Part shown: positions 1-6,054 of the stretch, piece by piece
Position numbering within the stretch: the first letter of the stretch is position 1
Layout: the number at the start of each line of letters is the position of its first letter
NCBI GenBank assembly: GCA_026986455.1
Contig: JALSON010000356.1
Location: 1-6,710, forward strand
Source: Thermococcaceae archaeon
GTDB taxonomy: Archaea > Methanobacteriota_B > Thermococci > Thermococcales > Thermococcaceae
DNA length: 6,710 nt
Direction of reading: 5' to 3'
The notes under the pieces: model-generated
Database searches by the model: none
What the model was told of the DNA's origin: nothing
What the model saw: only the letters and a program-made list of their open reading frames with translations
Translations under genes and position numbers: made by a program

Positions 1-540
1 GGCGGGGGAAGCAACTTTGCAGGGCTGGCCTATCCGTTCGTCCGGGATGTCCTTAAGGGGAAGGAAGACTACGAGTTTGTGGCGGCAGAACCAAAGGCAG
101 CCCCGAGCATGACACGCGGGATTTACACCTATGATTACGGTGATTCCGGAGGCTACACACCAAAGATGAGGATGCACACGTTGGGGCACACTTACTACGT
201 CCCTCCGATTCACGCCGGCGGGTTGAGATACCACGGCCTTGCCCCGACCCTCAGCATACTGATAAACCACGGCATCGTCAAGCCGGTGGCTTACCATCAG
301 AACGAGGTTTTCCGGGCAGCGGAGCTCTTTGCACGGACGGAGGGTATAGTGCCGGCACCGGAAAGCGCCCACGCGGTTAAGGCTGTGGTGGACAGGGCAC
401 TGAAAGCAAGGAAAGAGGAGGTTATACTCTTCAACCTCAGCGGACACGGCCTCCTTGACCTGAAGGGCTACGGAGACTATCTGGACGGAAAGCTCGAAGA
501 TTATGAACCCGATGAGTTCCCGGCGTTAAAAGACGGCTGA
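1..540 (+). CDS. trpB2: Tryptophan synthase beta chain, TrpB2 type (5'-truncated by window edge)
   Basis: The last 179 codons of a pyridoxal-phosphate enzyme that condenses indole with serine (or phosphoserine) to make tryptophan in the cytoplasm. The visible part opens with GGGSN, the glycine-rich loop that holds the PLP phosphate. It carries the TrpB2-typical stretch [11 protein letters not shown] (visible residues 30-40), the segment [12 protein letters not shown] (114-125) and NLSGHG (145-150), whose serine corresponds to the residue contacting the PLP pyridine nitrogen in TrpB. The PLP lysine and the catalytic glutamate lie upstream of the window. TrpB2 proteins usually have about 440 residues, so roughly 60% is missing. 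The inserts around the [22 protein letters not shown] region distinguish TrpB2 from classical TrpB1. No trpA is visible, as is common for TrpB2. Its last 40 bp overlap the convergent rnp3 gene. Confidence 0.95.
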   Translation, partial: GGGSNFAGLAYPFVRDVLKGKEDYEFVAAEPKAAPSMTRGIYTYDYGDSGGYTPKMRMHTLGHTYYVPPIHAGGLRYHGLAPTLSILINHGIVKPVAYHQNEVFRAAELFARTEGIVPAPESAHAVKAVVDRALKARKEEVILFNLSGHGLLDLKGYGDYLDGKLEDYEPDEFPALKDG

Positions 541-1208
541 AACATTCTTTTTAAAATTTTTTCCGGATAAAAGCTTAAAGACGCCTTGGCATGGGGAACC
601 TCCATTCCTAAGGCTATCCCGAGGCTCATCAGCTCTCTGGGCGAGCGCACCCCCCACCTGTTCTCAGCCGAGGACGTGAGGAACCTCGGCACCCGGTACT
701 TCTCAACGAGCCGCCAGTTCCTTATCATAAAGCGGAGGAGCTGAACCCTCTCATAGGGGTTTGCCTTTAAAAGAGGCGCAATGGAGAATCCGACAGCCAC
801 ATTATTTTTCGCCGCGAGCCTGGCCAGCACATGGTCAAATCCACTGTCTTTCCTTCCAAATTCCGGGCTTATGAGCGCGTCAACACCGCTCTCAATGGCA
901 GTGCGGTTGACCCGCATGTTGCCTCCCTGAACATAGATCAGAGCCTTGAGGTTGCGGTTCTTCGCCTCCCTTATGAGACTCGGTTTTTTCGTAACAATGA
1001 GGATGGCAACCCTTCCATAACTCTCGCGGAGAGATTTAATCTCCCCTCTGAGTAAATTCCAGTCGGGGGAGCTCTCAAGAACAAGCTTTTTTGTAAAGAC
1101 CACTTCATTGAACCACTCGCTTGCCAGCTCGTGCGCATCTTCGCTTCTAACGTCCATCTCAACGAAGAAGTCACTGGAGAACGAGATCCCTTCATTTTCC
1201 CCGTTCAT
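501..1208 (-). CDS. rnp3: Ribonuclease P protein component 3 (Rpp30 homologue)
   Basis: A protein subunit of archaeal RNase P, which removes 5' leaders from precursor tRNAs. In this family Rpp30 works with Pop5 to activate the catalytic RNA. It is a TIM-barrel-like (PHP-type) protein without its own catalysis. The 235 residues contain family signatures: [20 protein letters not shown] near the start (17-36), [20 protein letters not shown] (108-127), the [11 protein letters not shown] strand (137-147), and [20 protein letters not shown] (177-196). I chose ATG at 1208 because it overlaps the upstream stop as ATGA with GGAGG just before it. A GTG at 1220 would add MAGG and is less likely. The C-terminus runs about 15-20 residues beyond the recalled Pyrococcus protein (about 212 residues, ending near ILKR) and reads 40 bp into trpB2 on the other strand. 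It is co-transcribed with the RNA-binding protein gene. Confidence 0.95.
   Translation of the reverse strand: MNGENEGISFSSDFFVEMDVRSEDAHELASEWFNEVVFTKKLVLESSPDWNLLRGEIKSLRESYGRVAILIVTKKPSLIREAKNRNLKALIYVQGGNMRVNRTAIESGVDALISPEFGRKDSGFDHVLARLAAKNNVAVGFSIAPLLKANPYERVQLLRFMIRNWRLVEKYRVPRFLTSSAENRWGVRSPRELMSLGIALGMEVPHAKASLSFYPEKILKRMFQPSFNAGNSSGS
546..562 (+). terminator. T-rich terminator for trpB2
   Basis: Runs of five and six T (548-552, 557-562) begin eight bases after the trpB2 stop. Archaeal RNA polymerase terminates at U-tracts without a hairpin, so this is a plausible site. It lies inside the 3' end of rnp3 on the opposite strand, where the same bases encode a lysine-rich segment. Confidence 0.5.
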
Positions 1209-1660
1209 TCCTCCAGCCACTCCCTCACAGCTTTCACAACGGCTTCCTTTCTCATGGGAAATGCCTTAAATTTTATCCTGACCTGTATAACATCCGCCCC
1301 TTCGTCTATCTCGGCCTCACCAAGGTATGCCCTCTGCTTGTTGAAGCGGATGTAGAGGGTGCCCTCCTCATCGACCTTCTCTTCGAGGTTCTCCAGAATG
1401 TAGCGCTTATCTCCCTCACTCAGGAGCCCCCTAAAGTATTCGATGAATTTTCTGACCGCTCTGCTTCTCTTTATCTCGACGTTGACGACCTTTATGGGAT
1501 TGCCGAAGAAGCCTGTCGTTTCATTCACGTCAAAAATTACGTCCTCCTCATCTATTTCGGCGGGTATAAAGGTCGCTATTGCATCGAGAACCTTATCCTC
1601 GTCTTCCGTGGCGTGGATGAAAGCGGTAAACCTGATGTGGTGGGCTCTTATATTCGCCAT
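1205..1660 (-). CDS. RNA-binding protein, PF01877/COG1325 (predicted exosome-associated)
   Basis: A 151-residue cytoplasmic protein of an archaeal family with an RNA-binding fold, predicted from gene neighbourhood to work with the exosome. Visible conserved elements are the N-terminal HHIRFTAFIHATED strand (7-20), TGFFGNPI (49-56) and YIRFNKQRAYLGEAE (103-117), followed by the strand VIQVRIKFKAFP and a C-terminal helix. The length is normal. The ATG at 1660 is preceded by AGGTGAT at a short spacing, and a TATA box lies at 1691-1700. Its TGA overlaps the rnp3 ATG as ATGA, so the two are translationally coupled. The pairing with an RNase P subunit fits the known archaeal exosome/RNase P superoperon. 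The family call is firm; the biochemical role is inferred from context. Confidence 0.88.
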   Translation of the reverse strand: MANIRAHHIRFTAFIHATEDEDKVLDAIATFIPAEIDEEDVIFDVNETTGFFGNPIKVVNVEIKRSRAVRKFIEYFRGLLSEGDKRYILENLEEKVDEEGTLYIRFNKQRAYLGEAEIDEGADVIQVRIKFKAFPMRKEAVVKAVREWLEE

Positions 1661-1690
1661 GATATCACCTGAGAAAAGAAACGCGGGGGA

Positions 1691-1700
1691 TTTAAAAAGC
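1691..1700 (-). promoter_or_regulatory. BRE/TATA promoter of the RNA-binding protein-rnp3 operon
   Basis: On the minus strand the site reads GCTTTTTAAA with purine-rich GGAAG just upstream as BRE. Its centre is about 35 bp from the ATG at 1660, giving a start near 1668-1670 and a leader of about 10 nt that contains AGGTGAT. Confidence 0.65.
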
Positions 1701-1712
1701 CTTCCGGGGAAG

Positions 1713-1721
1713 AATTTTAAA
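1713..1721 (+). promoter_or_regulatory. BRE/TATA promoter of the membrane protein gene
   Basis: The site AATTTTAAA is preceded by GGGGAAG as BRE. The expected start is near 1740-1744, leaving a leader of about 10-14 nt with GGTGA. It lies back to back with the minus-strand TATA at 1691-1700, with only 12 bp between them, so the two promoters may interfere or share regulation. Confidence 0.6.
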
Positions 1722-1753
1722 CAGTCGCATCCGAATTTAGAGTGGTGAAAAAC

Positions 1754-2655
1754 ATGGGTGCTATAGATGCGTTTTCAAAAACGATAACGATGATGACATC
1801 ACACAGAAACCTGATTTTGCTTATAATGGTATTCACCCTGATTCTTGCCCCAATCTCGACATATCTCATCGGAAATGCTCCAGAGCTCAGTCTGAACCAG
1901 ACGCAGACAGCACAGAAGCAGGGAAATGTGATATTTGAGGAGCATGGCTCAACTTTCCCTGATAAGGACATAGGAGCCCTGAAAAGCTATCTGCCGAGAC
2001 TCCTTCTCTATGCCCTCCTTGTGAGCCTCCTGATGGCCGCAGTTCAGTATGCCGTTATCAAAGGAGCCCACATGGCCACCAGAGGGGAGGAATATTCCCT
2101 GAGAAACCTGCTGTCTGAGGGTTTCCGGCACCTCCTTCAGGTCTTTGCTGTTAATTTAATCTTTGGAATAATTGCTGGCCTGATAATACTCCTGCCGTTA
2201 ATGCTAATCATAATTCCTGTTGTTGCGGGGGCTCTCTCTGGCACCGGAGAGGTGCTCCTCTTCGGCATATTTCTGATCCTCATGGTTGAGTTTTTTGTTG
2301 CCCTCTTCATAATGGGCCTCCTTTCGATGACGGTGCCTCTCTATGTAGTCAAGGGCAACATCGGGGCAGCGTTTGAGGCCTTCGGTCTTGCATTCCGCAA
2401 TATCCCCTCAACCCTTGGTTTTGGGGCTCTCCTGATTGTGGGAGTGCTCGTCATCAGCATGATAATGGCGCCTTTCTCCATGATGGCAGCTTTGATATCT
2501 CCCGGATGGCTGGGGATGCTGATTTCGGCCCTGCTGGAGGCTCCATTTCAGGCGCTGATATATGCCCTGCTGTGGATAGGAGGGCTTGAATTCTATCTTG
2601 AGCTGGAAAAGAAGAAGGAAGAGGTTGATTTACTTCTCGATGAGTTCAGGTTCTG

Positions 2656-2656
<1 letters not shown>
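1754..2656 (+). CDS. Polytopic membrane protein of unknown function
   Basis: A 300-residue integral membrane protein that I cannot assign to a named family with confidence. Hydrophobic segments are visible at about 20-38, 81-101, 127-160, 167-199, 222-249 and 254-280; the long third and fourth stretches could be hairpins, so the total is six to eight. Between segments one and two lies a polar loop of about 40 residues with NQT. The C-terminus is charged (LELEKKKEEVDLLLDEFRF) and probably cytoplasmic. The layout resembles archaeal DUF-type proteins related to the membrane domain of glycerophosphodiester phosphodiesterases, but no catalytic motif is seen. I chose ATG 1754 because GGTGA (1744-1748) sits five bases before it; the in-frame GTG codons at 1742 and 1745 overlap that site. 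It is a single-gene unit, divergent from the RNA-binding protein gene and convergent with pyrG. Confidence 0.85.
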
Positions 2657-4345
<1,689 letters not shown>

Positions 4346-4438
4346 TCAGGCTCCGGGTTTAACCCTTAAGGATTTTGAATCAATCGCAGGGCCAGTACCT
4401 GTTAGCAGTACAACCATTAAAGCATCATTAGGGTATCA

Positions 4439-4455
4439 GGATTAAGAAGGGAAAA
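4439..4455 (-). terminator. Weak T-rich site after the UPF0212 gene
   Basis: Immediately after the UPF0212 stop the minus strand reads TTTTCCCTTCTTAAT. It is a modest U-tract and the only termination candidate before the pyrG promoter. Confidence 0.3.
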
Positions 4456-4836
4456 TTATGCCCCAACGCCCTCCCCGTTCTCCTCTTCTGCAAGCTCCTT
4501 TATCTCAAAGACCTTGAGTGGAACCTTTTTCAGAGCCTTTCCAACAACCGCTTTCGCTATTCTCTCAGCATGCTCTATACTCTGGGCATTATAAACCTTG
4601 ATTGTGAGATATATCCCAACCAGCCCCACACTGCCGATAACAAAAGCGCTTTCAAAATGCGCCCCGCAGACTGGGCACTGGGAGTAGCCTATTTCAACCC
4701 TCACAAAGTCGAGCTTTTCCTTATTTAACGCCTTTGCAACCTTTGAAACCGCAACGTTTATTGCATCCTCCGCGGTTTCGACATCTCTCACGATAATAGG
4801 TGCCTCCAGCACAACCACGTAGTTACTCTCCTCCAT
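4456..4836 (-). CDS. UPF0212 (DUF555) family protein
   Basis: A 126-residue member of an archaeal family of unknown function. The signature is clear: NYVVVLEAPIIVRDVETAED (5-24), the core GYSQCPVCGAHFESAFVIGS (50-69), then VGLVGIYLTIKVYNAQSIEH and a helix ending in KKVPLKVFEI. A single CPVC pair (Cys54, Cys57) could hold half a zinc site, perhaps completed in a dimer, or act in thiol chemistry; this is inference. The tail is acidic and glycine-rich. I chose ATG 4836 because GGTGAT (4841-4846) precedes it by four bases. ATG 4842, which overlaps the upstream TGA, is the alternative and adds MG. It is translationally coupled to the upstream DUF357 gene. No enzyme function can be read from the sequence. 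Confidence 0.88.
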   Translation of the reverse strand: MEESNYVVVLEAPIIVRDVETAEDAINVAVSKVAKALNKEKLDFVRVEIGYSQCPVCGAHFESAFVIGSVGLVGIYLTIKVYNAQSIEHAERIAKAVVGKALKKVPLKVFEIKELAEEENGEGVGA

Positions 4837-4841
4837 CCCCA

Positions 4842-5129
4842 TCACCCGAAAGCAAACAGCCTGTTGTCTTCTCCTTTAAATACTCCCAAACGCACCCCGG
4901 CATCGATAAAGCCGTGTGCGTAGTTCAGTGCAGCGAAAGCCGTGACGTAATCACCTTTTTCATAGTAGTATCTGGCATCCTGGAAGTAGCTCTCTGCCAT
5001 GGTTAAAAAGTCTTTTGCCGCAGAATAAAGGAGGCTTTTTTCATGGACGGCAATTTTTAGGGTCTTGAGGGCCTCTTCGGTTATTTTAAAATACTTTTGG
5101 AGCTTTTCTTCGCTTATCTCCCGCTCCAC
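4842..5129 (-). CDS. DUF357 family small helical protein
   Basis: A 95-residue archaeal protein of unknown function. The family hallmark is the C-terminal helical pair with [20 protein letters not shown] (47-66) followed by [16 protein letters not shown] (69-84). The sequence is all-helical and TPR/HEPN-like in feel, with a GDY turn between helices; that comparison is impression only. The start is a GTG at 5129, chosen because there is no upstream ATG and the TATA box at 5161-5171 places the transcript start near 5140. GAGG about eight bases upstream is a weak ribosome binding site. Its TGA lies at 4842-4844, touching the UPF0212 ATG at 4842 and leaving no gap, so the two form an operon. Both are widespread archaeal families without an assigned role. 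Confidence 0.85.
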   Translation of the reverse strand: MEREISEEKLQKYFKITEEALKTLKIAVHEKSLLYSAAKDFLTMAESYFQDARYYYEKGDYVTAFAALNYAHGFIDAGVRLGVFKGEDNRLFAFG

Positions 5130-5160
5130 CGGTCTCGCCTCAGCCTAAGCTGGAGGATTT

Positions 5161-5171
5161 ATTTTATAAAA
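5161..5171 (-). promoter_or_regulatory. BRE/TATA promoter of the DUF357-UPF0212 operon
   Basis: On the minus strand the site reads TTTTATAAAAT preceded by GATAAAAAG. It predicts a start near 5140 and a leader of about 10 nt. The core TTTTATAAAA is palindromic, so it could also direct transcription into the hairpin-rich interval. Confidence 0.7.
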
Positions 5172-5186
5172 CTTTTTATCAGGATC

Positions 5187-5199
5187 CTCCCGGCGGGAG
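5187..5199. repeat. Short GC-rich hairpin CTCCC/GGGAG
   Basis: Perfect 5 bp stem with loop GGC, directly after the 8-bp palindrome AGGATCCT (5181-5188). It sits about 27 bp from the palindromic TATA, where a plus-strand transcript would begin. Confidence 0.5.
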
Positions 5200-5245
5200 A
5201 ACGATTGCATCCAAGGGGCCACAAACCTATGTGAAAATTTGCTCA

Positions 5246-5264
5246 CAGCCTTTAGGTAAGGCTG
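5246..5264. repeat. Hairpin CAGCCTT/AAGGCTG
   Basis: Perfect 7 bp stem with loop TAGGT. A weaker TGTGA/TCACA pair (5230-5234 with 5243-5247) overlaps its left edge, so the two would compete. Confidence 0.55.
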
Positions 5265-5385
5265 GTGAAAGGATTGCCCTTCTCATCAAACTGGCAGAAA
5301 AATCAGTCGTGCACTACTCAAGTGCAACTTTGGCCGGGGGTTTAACACTAAATGAAGCCTTCTAAGTAGTTTCAACCTTATTATT

Positions 5386-5402
5386 GGCGTCCAAAGGACG
5401 CC
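5386..5402. repeat. Hairpin GGCGTCC/GGACGCC, triloop AAA
   Basis: Perfect 7 bp stem. Its core words GGCGTC and GACGCC recur in reversed order in the hairpin at 5647-5663, so the arms of one could pair with arms of the other. Confidence 0.6.
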
Positions 5403-5505
5403 GTTTGTAGAGTGAAACACTCACAGAAGAACAAGTCTGAGCGTAAACCCCACCAAAATCAAACCCTTAGAAAAAGCACCTCAACTTCCGCCAGCGCTTG
5501 CAAAA

Positions 5506-5526
5506 GAAGCTTTTGGAAAAAGCTTC
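5506..5526. repeat. Hairpin GAAGCTTTT/AAAAGCTTC, triloop GGA
   Basis: Perfect 9 bp stem. It overlaps two alternatives: CAAAAG/CTTTTG at 5501-5515 (triloop AAG) and CTTTTGG/CCAAAAG at 5510-5534 (11-base loop). The three structures are mutually exclusive, which is switch-like geometry. Confidence 0.6.
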
Positions 5527-5583
5527 ACCAAAAGTTAGTAGCTCTCCATCAAATGGAATTTATGGGTAATGGTTTTGCACTTC

Positions 5584-5612
5584 AAGTGTTCGTTTTCCAA
5601 ACGAGAACACTT
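5584..5612. repeat. Bulged hairpin AAGTGTT-CGTTT, triloop TCC
   Basis: AAGTGTT (5584-5590) pairs with AACACTT (5606-5612), and CGTTT (5591-5595) pairs with AAACG (5599-5603). This gives 12 bp with a two-base bulge (AG) on the right arm and a TCC loop. Confidence 0.6.
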
Positions 5613-5618
5613 TAAAAG

Positions 5619-5635
5619 AATCCTTGGGAAGGGTT
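5619..5635. repeat. Hairpin AATCCTT/AAGGGTT, triloop GGG
   Basis: 7 bp stem with one G-T wobble at the third pair. The wobble favours pairing in plus-strand RNA, since the minus strand would have A-C there. Confidence 0.45.
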
Positions 5636-5646
5636 TACTCCCCATT

Positions 5647-5663
5647 GACGCCTTTTAGGCGTC
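5647..5663. repeat. Hairpin GACGCCT/AGGCGTC, triloop TTT
   Basis: Perfect 7 bp stem, enclosed by the longer-range pair CCCCATT (5640-5646) with AATGGGG (5688-5694). It is the inside-out counterpart of the hairpin at 5386-5402. Confidence 0.6.
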
Positions 5664-5701
5664 TATTTTAAAGTCAAACCAAACTAAAATGGGGTAATCT
5701 C

Positions 5702-5726
5702 GTGTGTTCTCAACATTCAAACACAC
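5702..5726. repeat. Inverted repeat GTGTGTT/AACACAC
   Basis: Perfect 7 bp arms (5702-5708 with 5720-5726) around an 11-base loop. Confidence 0.4.
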
Positions 5727-5781
5727 ATTAAAGAGAAACCACTCAAGGACTTGGCTTCGAGAAGGAACTACCAACTTTGAT

Positions 5782-5806
5782 GAAACTTTTGCTTGGCAAA
5801 AGTTTC
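5782..5806. repeat. 11-bp perfect hairpin next to the tRNA 3' end
   Basis: Left arm GAAACTTTTGC, loop TTG, right arm GCAAAAGTTTC, with no mismatch. On the minus strand it begins three bases after the tRNA CCA, so the tRNA trailer would fold at once. It could affect 3' processing or termination, or mark an old insertion junction. Confidence 0.65.
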
Positions 5807-5809
5807 CAA

Positions 5810-5887
5810 TGGTGGGCCCGCGGGGCTTCGAACCCCGGACCTCCACCTTGTAAGGGTGGCGTCATAACCAGTCTAGACCACGGGCCC
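5810..5887 (-). tRNA. tRNA-Val (anticodon UAC), CCA encoded
   Basis: A full cloverleaf of 75 nt plus CCA (5810-5812). The acceptor stem is GGGCCCG/CGGGCCC with discriminator A73. The D arm has 3 bp plus a T13-T22 mismatch. The anticodon stem CCACC/GGTGG holds loop CTTACAA with anticodon TAC at 5850-5852, reading GUA and probably other GUN codons. The variable region is AGGTC. The T arm is CGGGG/CCCCG with loop TTCGAAG. G15 (base 5873) faces C48, so it is a substrate for archaeosine insertion by TgtA, whose gene lies just upstream. No intron is visible. It has its own promoter at 5913-5926, placing the transcript start only a few bases before the mature 5' end, so RNase P would remove a very short leader. 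Confidence 0.97.
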
Positions 5888-5912
5888 GCCCGGAGTAAAC
5901 GGAAGGGAAGGG

Positions 5913-5926
5913 AAATATAAAGCTTT
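5913..5926 (-). promoter_or_regulatory. BRE/TATA promoter of tRNA-Val
   Basis: On the minus strand the site reads AAAGCTTTATATTT, the strongest archaeal box A in the window. The TATA centre near 5918 predicts a start around 5891, about four bases before the tRNA. Confidence 0.8.
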
Positions 5927-5996
5927 CGTTATCTCTGAGCGTGTTTGATATTGTTGGTGTTTGCATGATAAGGGTTATGAACTCTTCGGAATGTGC

Positions 5997-6021
5997 GTTT
6001 GAACACTGCAAAACTTCAAAC
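5997..6021. repeat. Inverted repeat GTTTGAA/TTCAAAC
   Basis: Perfect 7 bp arms around an 11-base loop in the 130-bp gap between tgtA and the tRNA promoter. There is no T-run after tgtA on the minus strand, so this might end the tgtA message, although hairpins are not needed for archaeal termination. Confidence 0.35.
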
Positions 6022-6054
6022 ATCTCATGAAACAATCCCTTTCAGACACGTCCG

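Larger units (their letters stand above)
5130..5809. other. Long non-coding interval, hairpin-rich
   Basis: About 680 bp between the DUF357 start and the tRNA 3' end with no credible protein gene on either strand. The short open frames lack ribosome binding sites and have odd compositions. Instead it holds a dense series of small inverted repeats. Stems with loops of exactly three bases occur at 5187-5199 (5 bp), 5386-5402 (7), 5410-5422 (5), 5501-5515 (6), 5506-5526 (9), 5545-5557 (5), 5584-5612 (5+7 with a two-base bulge), 5619-5635 (7, one G-T), 5647-5663 (7) and 5782-5806 (11). Stems with five-base loops are at 5246-5264 (7) and 5310-5326 (6). Wider pairings are 5640-5646 with 5688-5694 and 5702-5708 with 5720-5726. 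No CRISPR-like periodic repeat, no IS terminal repeat and no transposase remnant is visible. Confidence 0.8.

Noticed and set aside
5265..5290. C/D box guide RNA on the minus strand starting at TTTGATGA
   Set aside because: No CUGA D box within a normal distance and no convincing terminal stem.
5412..5615. 67-codon plus-strand open frame in the hairpin interval
   Set aside because: GTG start without a ribosome binding site, lysine/serine-rich low-complexity product, and its sequence is explained by the inverted repeats it crosses.
5750..5765. Partial tRNA copy (attachment-site duplicate) around GGCTTCGA
   Set aside because: Only eight bases match the tRNA T-arm region and the flanks diverge; too short to be an att duplicate.
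5180..5810. CRISPR array or leader
   Set aside because: The inverted repeats differ in sequence and spacing; no direct repeat of about 30 bp recurs at regular intervals.
5655..5846. 63-codon minus-strand open frame
   Set aside because: It begins inside the tRNA-Val gene and has no ribosome binding site.
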